This document shows positions 50,482 to 62,300 of a stretch of 64,000 nucleotides of DNA, in pieces. Within the stretch, counting starts at the first letter, position 1. The number at the start of each line of letters is the position of its first letter. The stretch is taken from contig PCDI01000006.1 of NCBI GenBank assembly GCA_002778195.1, forward strand, positions 2,113,950-2,177,949. Direction: 5' to 3'. This DNA comes from Raffaelea ambrosiae (Eukaryota > Ascomycota > Sordariomycetes > Ophiostomatales > Ophiostomataceae). The notes beneath the pieces were generated by a model. The model was given only the letters and a program-made list of their open reading frames with translations, did no database searches and was not told the DNA's origin. The translations under genes and the position numbers were made by a program.

Positions 50482-53046
50482 GTGTCGTGGCCCAGAGGTC
50501 GAGCCCGGCCTTGAGGCGTCAGCAAGTAGAGGGGAGGAGGGTCCAGCCTAGGAAACGGTGTCGGGTCGAGTGAAACAAAAATAGGGCACAGGGGGGAGAT
50601 GGTTGTTTTAATTGCATCATGTGCTAGGAGAGAGAGAGGGGAAAGAAGGAAAAAGGGAGGAGGGGGGGGGAGAGAGGTTTTTTTTATTTCATTCATGTGT
50701 ATCAAGAGACAGGAGGAGGCTTTCGGTTCAAAAAGCATTACAGATACGGGGGAGTAGGTCCCAGCAAGCCAGGCCAGGCGTCACTGTTGAATTCACGATT
50801 TTTATTCTGTCCAGTCAAAGAATGTTGGTATGTTTGTGTTCTCGTCCGAGGAGCACAAAATATGTCGTTTCTCTGTATATCTCTGGACAACACAAAAGAA
50901 GTGAGAGCGGACGTACGGGAGCACCACGCATCTTGGACCAGGTTCAGCCGGCAAAGATCAGGATTGGTCAAAATTTCCCGGTTTCGGTTTCGCGTCAGGC
51001 AGTCCATAAGTTCATGGCCTTTGCCTCCTAGGTTTCTTGTAGAGTCTGTCGGGTCCAGTCGCAATAACAAGTCTGTTCGATACGCTTACGCGGAGAATAA
51101 CGACAGCGTCTGCTCTCTTGGAGGCGAAGAAGAGGGTGTCGTCTCCGTCTCAAATAAATGACCCAGAAAAAGAAAAACCTTTCTTCCCGTCGGGGTTTTT
51201 TTATGCTCGCATGTTCTTTTCCTGTTTGGTGCCAAAACCAACAATCACGGTCCAACAAAGCCGCCTCAACGGCCTTTTCCCCCACACAAGTTATTCTCCG
51301 TCATACGCGGAAAAAAAAAAAAAAAAAAAATACAAAAAAAGAGTACCACAGTCATGATTATTGTTCTTCTCCAGGACAGCCGGTTCAATTCATGCCATCC
51401 AAGTCAGCACACGGAGAGTGTTGCCGAGAGGTGGCTGCGTATGCATAAATACCCGATACGGCATATCCTTTGCGAGCGGGAGGACGCCATTTTTTTTTTT
51501 TTTTTAGAATACGCCCGCCTCGATTTAGTGGCAAAGGTCCGAAAAGGCACTTGGCGTCGCAGGTTGAACAGGTTTCGACTGTCCCCGGAGACTCGCACGG
51601 CAAGACACACGAGGAGCACGTCAACACGAATAGCCAGCTTTTGCTTTTGTATATTTACCCCGGAATGTCCTGCTCCTGTCTCTTAAAGTCCTGCCCGGCC
51701 CGTCTCCCATGCCCTCTCTCTATATATGCCAACCTGCACATCCCGATCACATCCTGATTCACTCCACATGGGTCTTAGAAAAAGTCTACGGTCTGTCTAC
51801 TGTGTTCTCACTTGGGACATATGTTTGTTCTCTATTTCTGTTTGTATTAAAAAGGCACAGATGCTTTGAGCCTTGTTTCTTTCTGCTTTGGTTTTCATGG
51901 TAATCTTTTTTTGTTTTTTTGTTTGGTTGGTCCTTTCAAAGAGAAGAGCATCTTTGTTCTATGTCGAAAAGCCTCCTTTGTTCGTCGACCTCCTCCATTA
52001 TTAATAAGGCTGTACATTTCGATGCTCTTCTCCTGCCTCATACCGCGACTTGCTCCTCCTCCTCCTCTTCCTCTTCAGCCCGGAACGATCGACTCTCATC
52101 CTCGCACCCATTACGACTGGAATGCTTTCGATCCAGCCCTCGCTCTCTCTCTTCGCCCCCGATGTCGACCGAACCTGAGCCATATCTCTATGGTCTTTTC
52201 CGCCCAAAGTTGGAGGGTATTACAACAAACTCTTTGAACCCGCAGAGTACAGTTGACGCCAATGTTTCCCGATTCCCAGCCGTCTTCCTTCCCACCCGGG
52301 TTTGTCTTGCCCAGAAGCTCCCAGAAAAAAATATATATATATCAAAAGACACGGTGGTGAGAAGAAGAAGAAAAGAGAAGGAAGAGAGAAGAAAGAAAAA
52401 AAATAAGAGAAAACGACCGACCCATCATGACAATCATGAATGATGCAAAAAAAAAAAAGTTCCCAACGAACTAATATGAAACGACCGTGATGAATCAGAT
52501 TGCCCGCTCGCTGTGCTTTCGAGATGCATTCTAACTCCACAAGAAAAAAAAACCGCTAAACCCCATATAAAACGAATGCAATGCACACGTGTGTGTGCTT
52601 TTTGGTGTCTAGAGTGTTGTCTCTCCACACTCTTTTTTTCGGCCCCGTTGAGAAGAGGAAGAAAAAAAAAACGAGGCCTCAATAAAATGGGTGAAGCCAA
52701 AGAAAGAGGAGGATTGAAGAAGAAATAAATGCCTGCAAATGCCGTCTGGTGAGCGAGGGGAAAGGCCGTAGAGCTGAACAAAAAAAAAAAAAAAAAGGCT
52801 CTGGTCCCCTCAAGCTGTCGACAGGACATTGGTGTTCATTAACTGACTCATACACGCAGGAGTCGACGACGGGAGCTCTCGACACGTGCCAATGCCACGA
52901 GGGGCGATTGGCAAGAATTGGCGGCGCTGCCATGAGAAAATGTGTGCTCCGTCGGTTCCGGACCCAGGGCACAACCAGATTTGTGTCGGATATCCAGCTT
53001 CGGTCGTCGGCGCGAGTGAATTAAGGTAATTAAGAATTATAGTGGT
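50482..53046. other. 2.6-kb intergenic tract rich in homopolymer runs
   Basis: It contains A/T runs near 51310-51329, 51492-51506, 52446-52457 and 52780-52796. There are no protein-like frames. It separates the ends of the converging RPA34 and AUR1 genes. Confidence 0.45.
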
Positions 53047-54658
53047 TTACCGGACAACAACCACTTCGGACAGCTCGTTCTCGCGGCTGAGGCTGTCGCC
53101 GTCCCAGACATGGCCGTTGGGGGTGATGCCCAGGACAGTTACGGGGCGAAACTCGGCCTCTGGTGTGGTGGGACTCATGGTGCCCGGGCTGCTGAGGCCG
53201 CGGCTGCCGCTGCCGCTCACGCTACCACTGGCGCTGCCAGCCGAGGAGGAGGCAAAACTGGAGCTGCTGCCAATGGTCCACTCGTCAATGTCGTCGAGCG
53301 AACCCAGCGGGCCGCTTGCACTGCGGTGACGGGGTAGCAGGTCCAGGCCGAATCCGTCATAATAGTCATAGGCGTACTCGTCAACGATCGAGCGGGTCTT
53401 CTCGCCAAGCTCGACGTACTCATACTCCCAGCGGTTGCGCTTGTCGAGCTGGCGACGGGGCAGGAACTTGGCGCGCGCGACATAAAAGAAGACGGCGGCC
53501 AGAAGACTGCCGGCAACCAGGTCGACGGCATAGTGGTGGTTCAGGTACATGGTGGCCCACCAGATCCAGGCGACATATCCAATGAAGATGGCGCGGAAAC
53601 GGGGGAAGCAGTAGCTGAGGAAGAGAGCCTCCAGCGTGGCGTCGGCAGCGTGCAGGCTGGGGAAGGCGCCAAAGGGGACAGGCGCTGTGGTGAAGCTGGT
53701 GGTGTACATGTCGACGCCGAGCAGCTGGTCGACACGAGCCAGACCGGCTGGCGAGCCAGGCATGCCGTAGTGTGCAGGCTCGAGGCCGTGCAGGAGCTCA
53801 TACCACGGAGGCGTGCAGGGGAAAACCAGCTGCGTGGTGACGCCAATCAGGGAGATGTAGCCAAAGGCGCGCGCAAAGACGGGCGTCGAGCCCGGCGCGC
53901 CAAAGAGGAAGAGGAGGATGCTGCAGATGGCCGGGGCGCCGAAGTGGCCCAGGCCGTAGGGGATCCAGGCGAGAATGTCGAGCGCGGCGTGGGTGTGCGC
54001 GGACAGGATGTTGGACAGGTTGGCGCCGTAGAGAACGTTCTCAAGGGCAGGAAGAACCTTGACCCAGATGTGTGGGCGGTACTGGACCGGGATGAATCTA
54101 TGTCGCAGGCACACGCCAAGTTAGCAAACAAAAGGACGAAACAAGCAAGTAGGGAAATCAGAGACGCCAAAGGGTTGGTGTTTCTTACCGGCTGGCAAAG
54201 AAGTAGAAGAGGTAGGTCCAAATGGGCAAGCTGGGCAGGAAAAACTGGCGCGTAGCCGGCATCAGCAGCAGCAGGCCATAGCCGCCGAGGATGGCAATGT
54301 CGACCACAATAGGAATGGGCGCGATGATGAAGGAGAAGAGCACAAAGGCAAAGGTGATTAGGTGCTGGATGTCGTACAGGTTCCAGCGGTGGCGGCGGAG
54401 ATGGCGGATGCCGTCGACAGGGTTGAAAGAGTTCTGCAGCGCGGCGATGCTGTTTGGCGCTCCCTTGCCGGTCTCGGGGTTGACGAAGAATTGCGAGTTC
54501 GAGGGAATGGACAGGCGCTGCTTTGGGCGCCGGTGACCACGACCGCCGCGACCTGGGCGGTATTTCCGCGGGATGGGATTCCAGTGGGCCAGGGCCGAAG
54601 GCCAGGGGAAGGCCATCGTGGGTTTGGATTGCGAGAGCAAGGAGAGGTAGTCTTGCAT
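53047..54658 (-). CDS. AUR1: Inositol phosphorylceramide synthase catalytic subunit
   Basis: Minus-strand exons 54658-54189 and 54097-53047 give 506 residues. The intron (GTAAGA...ATAG, 91 nt, with CTAAC) keeps frame into FIPVQYRPHIWVK. Several membrane segments are visible, together with the PAP2-type catalytic motifs FGAFPSLHAADATLEALF and LNHHYAVDLVAG (the His/His/Asp residues of Aur1). The enzyme transfers phosphoinositol from phosphatidylinositol to ceramide in the Golgi and is the target of aureobasidin A in known fungi. The C-terminus is a Ser/Gly-rich cytosolic tail. I chose Met at 54658 (MQDYLSLLSQ) because sequence typical of the family follows. An in-frame ATG at 54853 would add 65 Pro/Ser-rich residues. 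Confidence 0.93.
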
Positions 54659-54853
54659 GGCGGGAGAGGCCGAGGGATCACAGGAATGGAAGCGAGTCGC
54701 AGAGGGCGGCGGCGGAGAGAAGATGTCGAGGAGACAGAGAACAAGAGGGTTGGGAGCTGCGGCAGCCGACGGATCAGGCGGATTGGGCCGACAATGCGCC
54801 AGAAACGATCCGAACGGTTCACAGGACGAGAGAGAAGCTTCCGGGGTCGACAC

Positions 54854-56359
54854 AGGGCGAGTCTAGGCGCGATGTGGTGGCGGAGGTTGCGAGAGACGAG
54901 AAGGGGGGGACAACGAGAAAGAGGAGAGACGAGAGGGGAAATTCGAGAGGATGGCGATGTTGCTATAACCAGCGGCGATAACCCATTGTCTACAGAGGAT
55001 CGTTGATGTAGAAAAGTAGGACGAAAACAGGATTAAAAGAGTCGACAGCGAAGAAAAGAAAGCCGAGGGCTATAGACGAGAGCGTGCGAAGAGAGATAGA
55101 GAGAGAGAGAGACGTGGTGGTTGCGTCGAAGGGGAGAGACGAAGAAGGAAGAAAAAGGAAAGGCAGGTGTGTGGAGAGAATGAGGTTTTGGGGATCTGAC
55201 TGAGACGTGGAGGAGCGTGGAAGGAAGGAAGGGGAATGGTAAAAATTAATAAGAAAACGGAGGGCGCGGCCTGGGGCGGCGGCGTTCGGGGTGGGTGGGC
55301 AGGTGGGTGGTTTATGCGCCGACCGAGGGCGAGCGAGAGCCAGCAGGCGACAGAGACGAAAAGAGAAAGCGGGAGGGCCCCCAAGGGAAATGACTGGAGA
55401 AAAATTAAAACGGAAAAAAATTAAGAAAAAAAAAAGCCCACTACTGCCTAGCGCCCTAGCGGCACAGAGCACACTCAGAAGGAGCGGGTTCTGGTTGCCA
55501 GGGGTGGCTTCTTACGTCAAGGCAAAGAAGCTTAGTGCTGCACCGTCGCGAAACGGTACGGGGCTGTCAGGCGCGCGCAAGGGCAGGTGCTCAAAACGGT
55601 CAGGCGCAGCGACCGTGAGATAAGACGCGCGCGAGCAGCAGGCCGAGCACAGAGCACAGAGCACAGTAAGACAGACGATGACGACGGCGATCGCTGGATA
55701 AGACGAATGATTAGGCAATCTACAGAGCACTCTGTCGCTGCGGGTACACATTGGGGGGCAAGAGAAAGGCGCGACCGAAGCTGCTCGGGGCTGTTTCATA
55801 CAGCAGGAAGGGGCGATAGGCAGCGATTGCGCAGCAGAGACGCCTAGAGAGGGAAGTCGCGGCCGAGGATGGATCTTACTTTTCGCACGCCAAAAAGCCG
55901 GGTTTTACGGCGGACTCTTTTCCAACGCTCTCCAGCGGCTTCGGGTATTTCGATGGGGCCGACTGCTGCGGGTAGCAAAGACGACGGGAATGCTGGGCGA
56001 GTAAGTACTCCAGCAATGTAGCTTTACTCCAGTATGGGTGTGAGAAATTGACAGGGACCGAGCACACAAGAAGGCAAGAGCGCAAGCGAGCATTGGTGAC
56101 AAGGCCTCCCGCAGTGGCAGAGCAGGGGGGGTGCTGACAGGAAACAGAGAGGGACTAGCTAGCCGAGTGGCGGTACATAGTACACATAGCAGTAAGCTAC
56201 TATGCAAGATACATGCAGTAGGTACATATATAGTAAGTACAGTGTATCTACTATGTTAACTATGGATTGTGAGAGGAGCGAGAACGAACCAACAAGAGCG
56301 AGAAGGAGCGAGGCACCGCGAGCGAGCGAAGCTTGCGAGCAGCGCCAGCACAGAGACGC

Positions 56360-56393
<34 letters not shown>

Positions 56394-59300
56394 TCCACTG
56401 CGAGGCCAATCAATGGATCAGTGGAATTGCACAGTGGAGCCTACTGGCTGGCCAAATGCGCAACAAATCAAACGCGGACCAGGGTGGCTGCGTTTTGGAG
56501 CCAATCCGTTTCTGCCTCTAGTGCCCCAGTAAAATGACGTACGCCACTCTTGAGAAGTGCTGGTGTGCTGGTGGTGCTGCGCTGGTGCTTGACTCGATTA
56601 TTTCATTCGACTCTGCTCCCACTAACAGGGGCAGGCCTTACGTTTCATCTGCAGTCCGTTTTGGCCCCAGGCAAGGGTCGGTCCTGCAGGTGGGCAGCAG
56701 GTGTTGCAGGGCCCTTTTCGCTGCCGCCTATCTTGCAGGACCGGGATAGGCCACACCACACCCACACCCCCCCTTTTTTTTTTCTTCGAGAGCAAATGAA
56801 CGAGTGATGTCCCCCAAAAAGGGAACAAGAATTCTTTTTTGACGGCGTTTTGGAAACCCAGCTTACGGCAGCAGCAGCAGCAGCAGCAGCCACCTTGCAG
56901 GTGAATCCTGTTCCTTGCCGGGGTCCAGTCTTGGCTTTTTATGTGTGGTGCATCCAACACTCCTGCTTGGCCTCGCATGGACGGCGCTTAGGAAAACGGA
57001 AAGCTGTCGCACAAGCTGAAACGGAGGGTGGTAAATGGACAGCACTAGATGCACGCACTGTAACTGTATGGCCCCGTTTCTCTGACAGGCTATTGTCGCT
57101 CCAAGTTTTAATACTCTTTTGATGTGCGACCCTCTTGGAGAATGCTGCCCGAGCAACAGAAACGTCTGCTGAATGCATGCAGTGCCACTGGTGCAACAGT
57201 CAACGCCCCAGAGATCAAACACGAAAAGAAGGAAGAAGAAAGAAAGAAAGAGGAAAGAATGGTTTCCAAACAGAAAAATCTCCTTCGTCAATGCCCTCCC
57301 TGCAACGCATCGGTTTTGGGGTCTGATCGCAGAAGCAGGGACCAATGAAGCAGAGCAAGCGGCCAGACACAGAAAAAAAAAACCCCCGACATTTCTGACA
57401 GAAACAGGCTCGGACGGGATCCGCGTACTCGTATCGTCTTTCCCCAGACCCAACCTAAGCCGCCCAGGAATCGAGGAAATACATACTTAGTAGTACAATC
57501 GCATGACGCAAACCAGCCCATTTATTTGCCTGTGCGAGCGCGCAATACATACTATGTAACTAGTTAGTATCAGCGGCAGTGACCCCTCGTTTTCAGCACG
57601 TGTAAGCGCTGTGAGCTCTGCAAGCTCCCAGCCAGGTGATCTTAAAACAGCTATGCAGTCCAAGAGGCAAATAAGCTCGATTCCAATACCCTGCTGCTCT
57701 CCAACTGCCCGGGGCGGTGGTGACGTCCCGCGCAAGATGTGAGACAAAGAAAGGGAAAAGGGGGGCTGTCAGGGAAAAAAAGGGCGGATCGTGGGCTTTA
57801 CCCAGGCGCTGGCCACACCACGGTACCCGATCGAAACCATCCGGTTGCAAACCAGGGAGATACGATGCGTGACAAACATGGAAAGAGGCCGGTGATGCCT
57901 GGCATCTTTGTCAGATCTCGTCGTAGTGTATCGGTAGTATCCTTGCTTGCTTACTATGATAAGATACTACTATGTACTAACAACAGCCCCAAAGCGAGGA
58001 ACAATGAGAAGGGATGAATAACCGCGATTTTAGGTTTGATAGGCCTGTGGACAGAAAACGGGGTCATTATGCCATGTGCGACTGGCTGTTTTGACAGCGA
58101 ACAACAAAGGCGATCCCTAGCACGCCCAAAGAAAGGGAAGAAAAAAAACGGAAACACGAATATCGGAGGCAAAAGAACCCGAATCTGGCTATTCTCATGA
58201 TTTGCGCAAACAAGGAGAGGATGCATTCATAGTAAGATACAATGAAAGGACGCATCCTATGTATCTGGTAGCTGCAAAGTACATAGTAGTTGCATTCCCA
58301 ATGCTGGACAGTCTATTGGGCTGCAGCGATTCAATCCCCACATCAAAAACGGTAAAAAAAAATGAACAACGCCGTCTTCAGTGGGCTCTCCATCTTTCTT
58401 TTCTTTTTCCTTTGCCATCGTCTTTTTTTTTTTCCTTTTTCTCTTTCTTACTTTTTGGCTCTCCACCTATCACCTCGCCGTTTCCTCGTCTACGGTGCTA
58501 CACTTCCCCCCTCGTGTTCCAAGCTCATTACCTTTTTTCTTCTATCGTATCCCTCTTTGACAGCTTCTTTTCTTTTTCTCATGTTCCCATAACGACCGCC
58601 CTTTTGAGTCCCTAATAGCAACCTTTGCCGAAGTTGTCCGTGCTTGTCTGAGAGGACAAGACAAAATAGAAAGCAAGCACGCATCTTGAACACCCCTGGA
58701 CGGGGATGTTTACCTGGACTGTGTGCCTGTGCTCAATCACTCGTACTTTGTAACTATCATACTCGTATGTAACTGCCGACAGGGCAGATGCCTACCCTGC
58801 TACCATTGTGCAGACACAAAAAATAAAGAAAACGGTAGCCCCGTTTCACTTGGGCGGGCAAAGGACCGGGGCCAGTAAAATGAACTCCAGGATCAAAGTC
58901 CCCTGTTTTTGGACCAATGAGGAATTTCCCCCTGACTTGGGGGGGTCCTAGTCAAATAATCGTGGGTTGGACGGACGGATTCCACACACTTTCCCATGCT
59001 TCCTCTTCAATCCTCGTCGGTTAGGACCGCCAAGAACTATACAACTATATGGTACACGGGACTGGGGGAAAAGGCTGACTCGCTGTGTGCCGTCCTTTTT
59101 ACCCATTTTTTCCCTGCTCATTCCTCCCTTATCACAACAGAGGGGGGCAAGACCAGACGATTGGCGACGGATCGACTTTTGTGCGTGTGTGTGTGCGTCC
59201 GACGCAACAACGTCGAAAAGCGATGTTGCGGAGGCATGCAGTGTCGCGTATCTTTCGATATCGTAATGCTGATGTGCGGGAGAGTGCTATGTAAGATACT

Positions 59301-62300
59301 ATGGGTAGAGTCGCGAAAACGGAAAAGAAAGCAACCAACCAATCTCACGATAGACGGAGATGTTGGATATCCACCGGAGAGAAAGTGCCACAAAACGGTT
59401 TCCTACAAAGCAGTTCTTCTCCTCTTTTCCCCTCTTCATCTCGTCGTACCAGGGTAGGATACAACATGGGTTGCCCGTACGTTGTACGGACTACGAGTGC
59501 TGTGGAAAAAAAAAAAAAAAACACGCTCCAACCGTTGCAACGCGAAAAAAGAAGTCGAGAACAGAAGAATTTTCTGCTGGTCCGTCGCAATTTGACCAAC
59601 GGTGGATCACTATTTGCTCCAACTACGGCTGGAAACCTTGGGACCGTTTACGGTGGTACTCGCGAAGAGAGAGAGAGAGCATTTTTGGGCAGGGGGTCCT
59701 TTTTTTTTAATCCATGGCGTTCCCCAGTAAAATTACCTCTTCCAAAATAGGTAATGGCTCACGTTGACCACACAGACGCAGAGGAGAGGGTTTTTTTGGT
59801 CATTTGCAACGGAAATTGCACGTCGGGGGACGGAACTTTTGGGTCGCGGTACGGTGGTAATGAATGGTGGTGGTCTTTGGCACCGTGCGCCACCAGGATT
59901 TGTTGGATCCCCAAAACGGTCCAGCAAACGGAGGGCTTGTTGGCATTCGCACAGGTTCCACTATGCAGCAAATTGATCCACAGGGCGCTCTCAGATACCA
60001 ATTCTCTCAGATGCACGGTACAATGTAGCACCAACATCTCTTCTTCCTTTTTCCCACCCACCCAGAGATGGCTGGGAACGGGCACTTGACTAGAATACTC
60101 GTTGATCAGATTATGTCCGCCGCAACGCACAGTTTTACAAGAAAGGCAAAAAATAAAGAAAAAAAGCACACGCCAGCCAGCGAACTGCTTGCCCTTTCAA
60201 TGGTGGAGATCGTCAGCCCAAGCCGAAGTCTTTACGGCGTATCCCCACTCCTTCTGCGGTAAATTCTTGATTTTTATTTCTGTTGTTCTTTGGTACGCCT
60301 ATTTTTTTTTTCTATTCGATGTTGTGCAGTTCCCGTGCCTCAATGACGATCGTGTGTGTGTCTTGTGCCCCGTTCTCGGCATACAGCGGATCGCATCGCG
60401 CAAAGAGAAAAAAAAATATGCATTCGCACACGTAACTACATATCAGTGCAACTCCAAAATAGGCAGAGATAAGGTCTCCCAAGCCTTTCCCATAGACCAC
60501 TCAACCGGTCGCCGTTCCAAAAAAAAAAATTGAGTTTGTCGCTAGTGTGCATCCATGGCCAGAGAAAGGGAGCCTGTCTGTATCTTACAATAGTGCTCTG
60601 CTCCTTTCTTCTTTTTGCCCTTGCCCGTCCCCGGAAAGTTTCCTGAGCTTCTTGTAGCTGCAGACAGAGAGCGGTGGTGTCGCTTTTGCTCCTTTGGTTG
60701 CTTCTATCCCTCGGGTCCCATCGTTCCCAATCCCTCTCCCTCTACCCGTCTGATCCGGACCGCTGGAGACGAAGCCAGAGCCAAAGGAACAAGGATCCGC
60801 AGATGGATGGGATGACGGATTGGATGATGAGACACCAGACACTCGGGAGCAGACACTTGGAGAGCACAAAGGAGGAGAGAGAGACGGCGCGTGTCTAGCG
60901 CCTATTGGAGAACCGCATCTACTCGTAAACCTGCCAGCAGCAGTTATAACAGATGTCTACTATGGGGAAAAGACAAGATGTTGTCTGACAGTGGGTTGTT
61001 CTGGACCGATGTATGTTATCTGACAGCGCAGCGCGCTACTACTACGAGCATGTACAAAGGACAATAAGATGTATCAACGTTGGTAAGAAGTATCGCTATT
61101 ATTGCCGCACGCATCATTCTTCTTCTGCCTCGGTGCAAACTGTCTGTGGCCAACTATGGGGGCGTTTTGTCTACTAACTACTCAATAGTTGGGGGGTCTA
61201 TTACATAGCAGGTCTGCCTTCCCATTCTCTACGGGGGCGTTCTTGCCTTGTCCGCCGTACACCGTATTACGGTGCTTACCAACAGATCTACCAACAACGT
61301 TTCTTTTTAAAAATCATCGGGGCTTTGGATGTGTCCAGACACCGCGGTCCGGCGGGGTCTCTATGACCAGTGCGAGAGAGCGGGACATCGGGAGGACCGG
61401 AGGCGCGCGTGAGCAGTTTGTTGGACCTAACTGTATTTTTACTGTCAATAGCTTTGGCCGTTGGTGTGTGTCTTTGGGCGTGCAAGTTGCCCAACTCCCG
61501 AGCCTTCCGGGGCGGATCAGCAACCACGTTTTGGGCTGTAACCCCACCAGAACAGAAGGCAGGACAGGGAAAGCGGAGGGGAAATAGCTAATACTTTGCA
61601 GCTGGAAACATGAAGACGGGGATAAGGCACAAGGAGATTGGCTCTATCCTCTTTCCCCAAAAGACTTTCTGTTCACAAACCCGAACCCGGCGCACGGAAA
61701 CAAGAGCCTCTTTCTGGCTTTACCGTACCTCTGGTCGGAAAGTGGGAGGCAAAAAAAAAAGATACGTTTATGGTTAGAATATGGGCCACGGCCAGACCGT
61801 AGTAGTCGAAAACGAAAGGGTAGCAATGTTCAAGCAGCCGAGTGGCAAAGGCTGCCAAAAAGAAAGCTGCCAAAAAAATAATGAACCCCGTGACAGGACT
61901 CGGCCAGAAAACACAGGCAGAAGACCAAGGCATGCGACCAATCTCGCATCTCGAGGTGGGAAAAAAAAAGAAGAGAGCGGCACTGAAACTTGAGCGAAAA
62001 AAAGAAAAAAAATGCGTCAAATTTTTTTTGTCCAAAGATCCTGACATCACAGATCAGCTGTTAGGCGCATGCATGAAGCCATGCAGGAAAGCCAAAGAGC
62101 CTGCAGGATACTATAGAGTTTTGGGCGTTGGGCTTGTCTTAGAATATGCGTGTGCTATTATTGTGACCATTGCCGAGAGGCCGAAGACAACACAGCAAGC
62201 CCACCAGCAGGTTATGCGAGAAATCCAAAGTCGCACTTTCAACTGATTCGCTCTCGCACACCTCTTTCTGTGTCGCTCCTACTGCGACCCTGCCGCTCTG

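Noticed and set aside
54990..55472. 160-codon minus-strand frame upstream of AUR1
   Set aside because: Pyrimidine-rich leader sequence that gives Ser/Leu/Phe-rich nonsense.
61842..62246. 134-codon Lys-rich frame (MAKAAKKKAAKK...)
   Set aside because: The Lys content comes from A runs; no fold or motif follows.
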